Source: Unio delphinus (lineage: Eukaryota > Mollusca > Bivalvia > Unionida > Unionidae). From it: DNA of 64,000 nucleotides. The notes below the pieces were generated by a model. That model was not told the DNA's origin. It saw only the letters and a program-made list of their open reading frames with translations, and did no database searches. The stretch spans positions 682,001-746,000 of the forward strand of contig JAQISU010000246.1 of NCBI GenBank assembly GCA_029339505.1, in the 5' to 3' direction. A program made the position numbers and the translations under genes. The first letter of the stretch is position 1. Each line of letters begins with the position of its first letter. Of the stretch, positions 50,030-64,000 are shown piece by piece.

Positions 50030-52749
50030 CTGTAAACTCTACAAAGGAGTCTTAATATTTAAAAATGCAGCTGTATTCGTGCATATAAATACAAATGCAT
50101 TCGTACGCAATTATACACACAAATATACCTGCTATACATTCTCAGATACCTTACAGGTACTTAATTTGCTTATATGAGGTATTTTAAAATGGAACATTTG
50201 AATTAAAAATAGCGACAAAGAAGGAGTATAAGTTAAAATCAACCTCGAATTAAATTCATGTAGCCGGATACGTGCTGAATACATGAAACTTATTGCTTTC
50301 AGAGTCGTAGGTAAATGGCTCGTTCCTCAATCAGCTCATGGGATGCCAACGGAACATCAAATGTTAAAATTTTTAGAAGTGTATGTGAATGTACGAAGTG
50401 AACTATAATTGTGTTCATACGTACATAACATTATGAGAGATTTGCAACTTAATATATTTTCCTTGATTATCAAAATAAATTAAACCTTAAACCAAATTGA
50501 CAGTTTACTCTGCGACACTATCTTCTTACCCTACATAGCTACGTTAATGCTGAAATGGAATAGTGGATGAGAGGGACTAGTTTGAGCCTGCATACACATA
50601 AAAATGTCACTATTAGCCACAAGGTAACGCTAATTTACATGTAACATTAATCTAAAAGGTCTAATTAGGGACACATGACTAAATCCTTAGCTTTGTGACA
50701 AACTGTTTCGCTGTAGCAGTTTAGAATCTTTTTGTTAATATTTGATTACGTATTATTTTCAAATCAGAATCTGTAACTGTTTTGTATTTATTACATACCC
50801 CCTCTTTGAAGCTTGCTAAATATTTCCAGCTTTACTGTATGAATGCATTTCAATACTAACTAGGATTTATTAAAATCGATTAACTTCCCTTTAATAATAT
50901 GTATGAAGAAGAAACGTAGTTTGAATCTAAGTGTGTGATGTAGACATAAGTATTGAAGAGCTGTGCCGAACGTCAAATCAAGAGTGTAAGACTAAATGGG
51001 CATGTAATACATTTTAAGTCAGGATACATGCAGCTTTAATAAATTTTTTTCTTTAACATGTCTTAAAGAAGAAATAGACAAATTTAAGCAAATTAAACCT
51101 TGGTATTAACTATAATATTATGATAAATCACTACATTGTTCTGAATATAAATATTATTATTTGCTTCATGAAGTGCTTCATAACTCGCATTAAAGGTATA
51201 CAATCGATAAGCATTGCAATCATTTTGGAAAATTTAAATTTGTCATTAAGTGGCATCAATAAATCATTTTCACTTCTTATCTTATGATGTCACATGTTAG
51301 AAATGTTTTCGGTCTGAACAATCTCACATTAGGTTGTCACGACAAGTTGAAATAAGGTATGAAGTAGTTAGTGAGTTATATTATAATTTAATTCGTAACT
51401 ATTCAGTTTCAGACCTATGTCACGGACGTTTTCTTATTCTTATAGAGTTAATTGGTTACCTTAAGAAACGCCTTTACCATTGATTAAATACTCACTCGAA
51501 TTAAAAGACAACGTTTGTTCAATCTGTCCAATATACTTCATGTCCATTATTGCTACAGCATATTACAACTGAAATTATCAAAATGTATTGTCATATTTAA
51601 TTATAAATCCACTTTTAGATATGATCGTATAATAAAATTTACAGCTTTGAAAATGGAGAAAGGTACACGCCAGATTATAAAACGGATGCATTGGAGACAG
51701 CGTTTGAAGACATCACTAGTTAGCTGGATCAAAGTACCGATGGAATGACACATTCAACGATTCAAGCAAACGCAATATTTTAAAACTGTTTCATGAAATT
51801 TTAAAATGTTTGTAACGCTTTATAAGTCTTACTGTATTGAAACCAAAATAATTTTTTTTAATATCCCTTCTTCCACGCATCGAGTTCAATCAATAGAAAG
51901 ATACAAAAGCAAGTTAATTAAACTATATTTTTATTTTGATTCATGTGAGATTACAGAGTTAAAACATGCATTATTTTCTGCTATTGTTCCATGGCAGAAA
52001 TGAAAATATCTTGCATACTTCGGATAGCCAAAAAGTGATATATAAACTGAAGGATAAAGTGAGAAAGACTTCGAAAATTTTTAAAGTTAAATGGATCAGA
52101 GTATTATTAAGATAATATTACAATAACTGTTTTCAAATATAAATCAGTACGCTTCCTGACATTTTGAAACTGTTAGAAAAGGTCTAAATGAAAATCTTGT
52201 ATGAATCACATTATTTGTAACCGAAAAAGATTAGCGAGACAAACAATGTTATTTCACTGAATCAGGTGACAATAACATGTTTCTCAATTATATGCATGTC
52301 TCAAAATAGTAACATGACGCGAAAAAATGTGCATTACAAAGTCCAGATACATTTAGTCAATAATTAGTTAAAAGAAAACCGCACATCATATAAATGACTT
52401 GTTCCAGTAAACTATATTTATAATAGACAATCGCTTTTTACAATTAACAATTACTTGTACGGTCGTTTTAAACAACGTTAATATGACCCAGTAATTAAAG
52501 ATTTTATTCTTCTGTGTGAACCTAATACACAAAATAATCTTTCTCTCGCAAACGTTTATTACATTATTACTCATAAACTTATAAATTAGGAGGAAGTGAA
52601 TATTTTAGTGTGATTGTAGTAACAGGAAATCGTAATTTATCAGTTGACAAGAATAAAACACTCATAAACAGATATATTAATTTTCCTTGAAACTGCAAGA
52701 GTAAACCTGTTTATTACATCAAATGTGCTTGCTTCTTTTGACTAAAGTA
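50030..52749. other. Flank between the LINE fragment and unit 6
   Basis: Unit sequence resumes at ggagtcttaatatttaaaaatgcagc, matching about 33715. It continues, heavily deleted, as far as the 5' flank of unit 6. No gene. Confidence 0.55.
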
Positions 52750-52894
52750 AGTGACGTTTGCAAATACGGGATAGGCAGCAAACGTATAACCTACAGTTAC
52801 CTCACAATAAAGGATTATGATTGATAGTTTTATACATTCGTCATTCAGGAAGTAAATCAAGTCTAAAACGCCCGATTTGAGCATAGAATTACCT
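52750..52894 (+). pseudogene. Peptide gene copy 6: promoter relic only
   Basis: The upstream element is intact (agtgacgtttgcaaat, 52750-52765). The TATA region has decayed to tctaaaac (paralogues TATAAAAG) in the context ggaagtaaatcaagtctaaaacgcccgatttgagcatagaa. The leader breaks off after gcatagaattacc and runs straight into a (TATC)n tract, so the rest of the leader and exon 1 are lost. Intron-like sequence follows to about 53330. No exon 2 is present. Confidence 0.75.
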
Positions 52895-52895
52895 A

Positions 52896-52946
<51 letters not shown>

Positions 52947-52960
52947 TTATCTATCTATCA
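52895..52960. repeat. (TATC)n microsatellite at the exon 1 deletion junction
   Basis: About 16 TATC units directly abutting the truncated leader. The following sequence (ataataagactaatggcaatt) is nearly identical to that after the unit 5 tract. Confidence 0.95.
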
Positions 52961-55900
52961 TTTTGTATAATAAGACTAATGGCAATTATGTGTCTGCATG
53001 TCGTGTATATATTTAATGGTATATATCGGTCTAGACCCATACATATTATGGCATGTGTGTATTTTCATATGTGATCAGATACATGATAGAAGGAAGATCC
53101 TTCGGATAATTATTTTAATTTGCTTCTGTTTTGTTTCTGTAAATATCCACATTCATATATGTAGTTTTTGTATAGGAATAACATATCTATGTTTTTGTTT
53201 TTTCTCATTTCTTATATCGTCTTATATTACCTTTGAAAACGGAATCGGAATAATAACGAAAGGTGCATGGGCTGCTTCCACATCAGGTCTAACACGTATA
53301 TGTGTGTCTTCATAAACAACACATCCTATTTAAATTCAGTTTGTTTTGGTCACATCATATATCGATTTAAGGCAGTGAGTACTAAATGACAGCTCTAAGA
53401 TACAGTTTCTTATCAAAAGTGTGCATTGAAACAATAACTAATGATTATAATTACTGCATCAAAAGATTAAAAACAACAACAACAAAACAAAACCACATGT
53501 AAAACCTAAGTTTTAATTACCAAATTACAGCATTGACCTTGATTTATCAATTACAGGTAGCTGTGTTAATCGCTAGGAGTGAAACACCATAAGAAAACGG
53601 ATGTGGGGGCATCATCATTCTAAGTGAATCATTTGTCGTTGTGGATTACAATTCGTGGTGTTCGTGGCAACAACGAAAACTACAAAAATTGGTCCCCAAA
53701 GAATATCATGGTTCCACAGTAACATACATTTATGGATTTGAAATGAACCAAACGTATGCACAATATATCGAACCATAGGAAGTGCAGCAACGATGAGTGC
53801 AATGAGGAATATGTTAGGTGTAATATTCTCAGACAGGTTTGAATTACAAAGATGTCATGGCATACACATAATTGTATATAATCGTTATGATAAATCTAGA
53901 TACATTTAGACAAAACAATCAAAAGAAGATAGACACAATATGATAAGCTATTAGATTTTTGTATTTGATCGATCAAATATAATAGTGAATGCAATAATAA
54001 TAATAATGACAATAATACAACTAATGAGAAGGGAAAGGAGGGATATAAAAAGTATTGTCATTTGCATCTATTCAGTCATTTGCCGAAATACCTATGTGTA
54101 AACTATTAATACTAATGATAAATGCCATGTTTCATTTTATACCTGCCAATCATGTTTTTGTCCGTTATGAGGGACAAAATGCGCAGATAGTATTAAACAA
54201 TATTCTGATTTCAAACCGCGAGATTAAGTTATCATGTGTTAATTGCGAGCAGAGGCGTGTGCTATCATCAGCTTCTCTCATACTCTGATATAATGGAGTT
54301 CCTGTGGGTAGTAGCTCAAAGTTGACGGTGTTTACAGTGAAAGAAGCAATTGTGCTCTTTTGCTTAGTGAAATACGTGCTACAGTCCACAATACCGTCTA
54401 ATGTGATCATAAAAGTTTTGAAACATGGATAACAATCAATACCTTTAACTGAAACTTTGAATCTTAAATATGTTTCATTGTGAGTCTACGAAGAAAATCT
54501 AGATTGCTAGGGTAACTGATGCCCTTTAGGCCGAGACGCATTTATAAGGCACATTTAACATTTAGTTCTTCCCCTCGACTCAGAGCAAAACACGGGTGCT
54601 GTTTTGCATTTAATACATAAGCCATCTTTTAAACTTTCCAAATATTTTTTTTTGTATAAATGCAATTAAAAGCGAATTCATATTCATTAAATGTCGATTC
54701 TCTAAAAGTTTAACAAACCAAAGTCTTTCTGGATGTGTGCTACGGACTGAAGAGCTGTATCAAATATCTGATCAAGAGTGTAAGACGAAACGGGCATGTA
54801 AAAAAATTAAATCTATGATAAAGTTTTAATCCATACACTTCTCTAACGTCTTGAAAAAACAAGAGTTTAATCAAATGGAACCTCCATATAAATTATAAAG
54901 ACTTATGCTATATCAATTATGTTGACTACATTGATCTAAATATACATATTTTGATTTTGTTTTAAACAGTTGAACAAGTAAGATACATTTTATAAAAATG
55001 TTGACTTCTGTTTACATTTTGTAAAAATTTGAATTCGTCATTGTGTATCATTCATAAATCATTTTCGCTAGTTCTCTTATGATCTCACGTATGTTTAAAC
55101 AAAATCGGTCTGAACAATCCCACAATATGTTGACACGGAATGTTGCATTCAGGTATGAAGTAGTTACGTGGTGAGTTACTTCTTCATTCACAAAGAATCC
55201 ATTTCATTTGAAGACTGAGAATGAAACATAGTTATCACGGATGTGGTCTTTCAACGTTAATTTGTTTCCAGCATCTGGAGGTGCTTGATTGCATACTCAC
55301 CTGTATTAAAGAATCAAATTTAATAATTAATTTCAGTTTATCTCTTGCTACATCTTTCAAACGAATATTACAAATGAAATTATCAATATATAATATGCTA
55401 TTTTCTTTTAAATCCACTCTCAAAATATATAGATACTTTCAAATATGATCGTTGACATAATTTCTCCAAACATGTTCATTTTCTTGGGTTTCTTCAACAC
55501 AAATTCCATTTTTAGTCTTAAAAGAAGAACATCACATTCATTTAAATTTACAGTATCTTACAGTTCATTAGGCCCTGCACGCAAAATTCCTAAAATGAAT
55601 TGATTAGTGTCTATAACCTTTTGTGGAAGCAGGTCGATATTTCATAGTTGATTATCTGCGATTAGGAAGAAAGAACTTTGTTTAAAATTAAAGTTTCCAT
55701 TACGACATCTTACATAAATGTTTCATTAACAAACATTGTTGTTATAATACTCTCTTTAATCAAAGTCTTTAAATGTGTCTATTCCTGTGATAATATATTG
55801 CCTATAATTTGCGTTGAAAGTTTGTGCTACTGTTCCGTGCCAGAAATGAAAAGGTGACAGTGATAGAGCAAAACTGACACAAAAACAACATTTGAAAAGG

Positions 55901-56979
55901 GGAGAAACGTACACAACAGTTTCGTTTTTGATAAAAGAATCAGCTTATGTATATATTTTCAGTTAAATGGAACACAGTGAAAACAAACGTTAAGATAACA
56001 TCGCAAAAATGAATTTGAAATATATTCGAAAGATTGAGCTTCCTCAGTTTTGAAAATATCTGCAAAACGTTCGATCATTGTAGCTATTTTCAAACCAAAA
56101 TAAATAAACAGTACAATTCCCCATCACTTCTTCTATGTATCGAGTTATATATACAAAAGGAATGTGACCACACCCTGTTAATGAAAATAATTTATAACTT
56201 TGATTGATGTAACATTGCAAGGCTACTGCTACTGTCCCGTAACAGAAATGAACAATTCATGTATTCGTCAGAAAGAGGAAAAGTAGGATAGAAATTCAGC
56301 ATCTGAGCAAATAGTTAGCCTACACGCGAGGTTTAAAAAAGGATAAAGAGAGCAAAGACAACGTAAATATCGACAGCGTAATATTAAGATAGTAATACAA
56401 TGATACTTTTCTAACATATACGAAGTAAGCCTACTGGCAATTTCAGATACAAGAAAAGTTCTAAAAGAAAATGTTATACCAGTCTAACTATTTGCAATCG
56501 AAATATATCGGCGAGACAAACATGTTCTCCACACTACTTCACACCAAAGAAATGTTCCTGAATTCCATATATGTCTCAAACAATTAATAGAATACAAAGT
56601 AGAAACTAAATAGAAACAAGTCAAGTTTAGTATAGTTTATATTTATTTGAAAGGAAAATCATACGTCACAGATACGACTTGTCCCACTAAACCATATTTA
56701 CAATTTACAATTTTATACATACATAAATATTGGAAAGATCGTCATAAACAGCTCTTGGTTTAAATCTGATATTAAAGATTTTAATTTTCTTTATAAACTT
56801 AATATGTTCAATAGATTACGCAACATAATCTTTCTTTCCTGAGATGTTGGCACATCTTGACAAATAAATTCATTAAATAAGAGGAAGTATTTTCGTATGA
56901 TTCTAGTAACAGGAAATCATAATATATCATTTAACTAGATGAAACACTCATCAACACATATGTTATTAGTCGTTCCTGT
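52961..56979. other. Remains of unit 6 and 5' flank of unit 7
   Basis: Intron-like sequence to about 53330 is followed by about 400 bp without a match. The post-exon flank then begins at cgaaccataggaagtgcagc (53770), with a minimal AAT tract at 53994-54022. From about 54410 the text is diverged unit flank. No gene. Confidence 0.5.
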
Positions 56980-56996
56980 CAGTGACTTTTCCAAAT
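56980..56996 (+). promoter_or_regulatory. Degenerate upstream promoter element, unit 7
   Basis: cagtgacttttccaaat aligns with the element of other units with two substitutions in the core. Confidence 0.3.
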
Positions 56997-57082
56997 ACGG
57001 GAAAGCCACGTACCGTACACTATACAGTTACTTCACAATCATGATTAATTGTTGGGTTTTTTCATTAGTCTTTCAATTATTG

Positions 57083-57090
57083 TATAAAAG
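57083..57090 (+). promoter_or_regulatory. TATA box, unit 7 peptide gene
   Basis: TATAAAAG, 95 bp before the ATG, followed by the leader gcatagaagaaccatatcca. Confidence 0.75.
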
Positions 57091-57177
57091 GCTTGATTTC
57101 AGCATAGAAGAACCATATCCACTTGTACCGAGACATAAAGGTAGAATACACAGAACATATTCAGGTATTCCATAAAT

Positions 57178-58217
57178 ATGAAGACCATCATAAGCTTAGC
57201 TCTTTGCATGCTGGTTGCTGTAGTCTCAGGTAAGATACGACTTTAACATTTATCGTTAGCTAAATACTCGTAGGTAGATAAATGTTTCACAGATTAGGAT
57301 CTGTCTGTATGTCTATATGATGGTGATTATATATCTGCATGTGTGTTTGGATATTTAATGGCATTCAAATTTCTAGATTCACGCAGTCTTCATGTATGTG
57401 ATTGTCTATGTGAGTACTACTGTAAGATGCAACGTAACAAGTAGAGCCGTTCGAAACTTCTTTTCTTATGTAATTTGTCTGCAAATTGCACATGCAGAAG
57501 ATGTTGTAAAGAAAATACATTTCTCTATTTTCTTCTTGTCTCATTTATGGAATCATTTGATGTAGCGAAGTACCCTTAAAAATGGAATCGTTGTAATTAC
57601 GAAAAGTTGATTCGGCTGATTCCACATCAATTCTCAAATTACATACAAGAAGCTGACGGACTAAACTTTCGATTGAATGTGTGATTTTGTCTTCATAAAT
57701 AATTTATGTTTTTGGAATAAAATTTGAGGGAGTTTCGTCTCATTATCTGTCCTTCTCCCTGCATGTATATTTTATAAACACATCTAAACGGATACAGAGT
57801 GGCACGGAATAATTATTCAAGTACAAAGCATATGTATGGCTCTTTGTTCTACATTAAATATACCTTTAAAATCTCTGAACAATGCATATTATTATCTCTG
57901 TTATTTTGAAATAAATATATTTTTATGACTCTGCAGCCCAGCTGTATGGTAGAGGAATTGGAGGTATCGGTGGCATCGGTAGTATTGGTGGCGTTGGTGG
58001 TATTGGTAGCATCGGTGGTATTGGAGGCATTGGAGGCATAAATGGTATCGGAGGCGCCGGCGATCCTTTTTTTGATAACTCGGGAGTGGGCGGTGGAATT
58101 GGAATTGGAAGTACATACTGCCCAAGCACTTATTGCTTCAACGGTCAGTGTAGTGGACTGGATCGCTATGCTTACTATTTAGGTCGACGTTGCTACTGCA
58201 GTTGTACAGGATACTAA
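57178..58217 (+). CDS. Secreted Gly/Ile-rich six-cysteine peptide, copy 7 (110 aa, two exons)
   Basis: Exons are 57178-57229 and 57937-58217, with a 707-bp phase-1 intron. The signal peptide is MKTIISLALCMLVAVVSA. This is the longest intact member: exon 2 is 18 bp longer than in copies 1-3, exactly two extra Gly-rich triplets. Several triplets end in Ser (IGS). The mature start is QLYGRG instead of QLYDRG, and the linker reads GAGDPFFDNSG, without the Trp seen elsewhere. Cysteines at 79, 84, 89, 103, 105 and 107 keep the family spacing, and the loop is SGLDRYAYYLGRR. TATA, leader, splice sites and stop are intact. It is the last gene of the array in this window. Confidence 0.84.
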
Positions 58218-58309
58218 ATTGTCAAGTTGTTTATTGTACAGTTCTTAACAATTATTTAATGTTTCATTTTATTGAAAATTTGTCATGCTTTTTTCATATT
58301 CGTTTAACA

Positions 58310-58315
58310 AATAAA
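58310..58315 (+). terminator. Poly(A) signal, copy 7
   Basis: AATAAA 93 bp after the stop. A second AATAAA at 58430-58435 aligns with the copy 1 signal; either could be used. Confidence 0.45.
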
Positions 58316-58839
58316 TGTAAAAGCTGTTTTCGTCTTCAGATAGTTTTATTTGTGTAGTTATATTTCTATATGCATTAAAAGCAATAAACATACAACCAGA
58401 AACACTATATGAGGAAACAAAAACGTCTTAATAAAGATGTTAGACGTGTTTGAAGACTTTCAAGTACACAACGAATTGTGTTGCTCACTGGCGACAATAA
58501 TTCTATCATATTTTTGCCTAAGGTATATGAGGACCACATATTTATGTAGAAGTACCTTGAAAATAAGCTTCGACGGCTAAACCTATTAATTTATGGTCTG
58601 GAAATAATAAATATTTGAACAATTAGATTTATAGCATATTAATATTAGAGTTATTTATTTTTAGACCAGTTTGAATCACATCGATGTGAATTTATACAAA
58701 TATATATTTTATTATCGAAATGAAAGATCTAGTCAAATTTAAAAGAAAAGCAAAAAATAATCGTACAATTCAGAAGAAAAACATTTATCATAAATCAATC
58801 TTAATATTATGATATCCTTATACTATTATGGTGAACACT

Positions 58840-58841
<2 letters not shown>

Positions 58842-58898
<57 letters not shown>

Positions 58899-59010
58899 CA
58901 AAATGAGGAGGAGATGGAGGGCAATGATGAGACAACCAATAAGGATTATGTTGGGTTGTCATTTGTTCTATTTGAACCATTTGCCAACAACGCCATATCA
59001 CAAAATGATT
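58842..59010. repeat. (AAT)n plus diverged trailing block, unit 7
   Basis: (AAT)n to 58898, then aaaatgaggaggagatggagg, a diverged version of the block found in the other units. Confidence 0.8.
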
Positions 59011-59225
59011 AATTCCTAATCCCTAATAATGAATACATGATTTCAGCTCCATTTGGTCTATTAGTGTCTTAATAATATACATTAATCAAACGGAAATATC
59101 TTTTCACAGTGGATTTGATACTAAAATTATCCTATCTATTGAATTGTTAACTAGAATCGCGGGTAATAAAATGTTACGATGCAACACAACATCATAAAAC
59201 AAAATGGTTTTAATTTATTAGTTTT

Positions 59226-59228
<3 letters not shown>

Positions 59229-59287
<59 letters not shown>
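59229..59287. repeat. (CT)n microsatellite
   Basis: About 29 CT units. Confidence 0.95.
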
Positions 59288-59290
<3 letters not shown>

Positions 59291-59624
59291 TATACCCACT
59301 TACAATAAGGAATTTATCGATCAACTGATCTCTCTGCTCGTATATATGCATCTGTGTTTTCTTTTGTAACTATATCTGCATTTCTAACCTTTTCCTTTCT
59401 TTCCTCATATACATACATACATATTTGTTTCTACATATGTCTTAGTTTATCTCCACACATGGGATGTTTGACGAAGATGTAACTGATGTTGATTCTAGTT
59501 AGTACAAAACCGATTTTACATATAATGTTTAACTTTTAAAACGAAGGATGCCAATTCGATTAAAAAGTGTGCAAAGACTGTAAAAAGAAGATAATTTCCG
59601 GAAGCTGACAGTTTACGGGTTATA

Positions 59625-64000
<4,376 letters not shown>

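Larger units (their letters stand above)
58436..59624. other. 3' flank of unit 7
   Basis: Unit-like to about 59440, without a gene, and includes the two microsatellites listed below. From about 59460 to 59620 no match to other units is seen. Confidence 0.5.

Noticed and set aside
49398..50177. Plus-strand open frames of 121-134 aa, and the 114-aa frame at 48578
   Set aside because: Antisense to the RTE-like fragment, whose minus-strand translation matches the intact element at 60 kb block by block.

Overview
This is eukaryotic, AT-rich, intron-containing DNA with very many microsatellites ((AT)n, (TATC)n, (AAT)n, (CA)n, (CT)n) and several decayed LINEs. The gene and repeat style suggest a lophotrochozoan invertebrate, most likely a mollusc and possibly an octopod cephalopod. 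That placement is inference from overall style, since no taxon-diagnostic gene is present.

The window is dominated by one tandem array. From position 1 to about 59.5 kb a segment of roughly 4-16 kb is repeated seven times, plus one extra fragment, with recognisable non-coding flanks. Four units (exon 1 at 1358, 12603, 29135, 57178) carry an intact two-exon gene for a small secreted peptide. Exon 1 encodes a signal peptide, a phase-1 intron follows, and exon 2 encodes a (Ile/Val-Gly-Gly)n region plus a six-cysteine tail, C-x4-C-x4-C-x13-C-x-C-x-C. Each intact copy has a TATAAAAG box about 85-95 bp before its ATG. Each also shares an upstream CAGTGACGTTTGCAAAT-like element, degenerate in unit 7. 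The other units are dead in different ways: promoter and start deleted plus two stops (about 39 kb), signal-peptide exon internally deleted and exon 2 missing (47.4 kb), only the promoter left (52.8 kb), and a 3' flank without exons (40.7 kb).

Mobile DNA is superimposed on the array, and the paralogous units serve as empty-site controls. A 471-bp hAT-type MITE (11317-11787) has an 8-bp target duplication. A 6.2-kb TTAA-flanked transposon (18449-24687) has perfect 15-bp inverted ends and encloses a decayed three-exon gene whose splice phases still match. Remnants of two unlike LINE families lie on the minus strand at 25.7-27.2 kb, 47.9-48.2 kb and 48.4-50.0 kb. A nearly full-length RTE-like LINE lies on the plus strand at about 59.6-63.1 kb, with only a few disruptions.

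The intact genes look like an effector family evolving by duplication and death: a secreted glycine-rich/cysteine-rich peptide. The C-terminal cysteine spacing recalls mytilin-like CS-alpha-beta antimicrobial peptides, while the Gly-Ile repeats recall structural secretions. Function cannot be settled from the sequence. The rest is duplicated flank, microsatellite or transposon, with no other convincing host gene.
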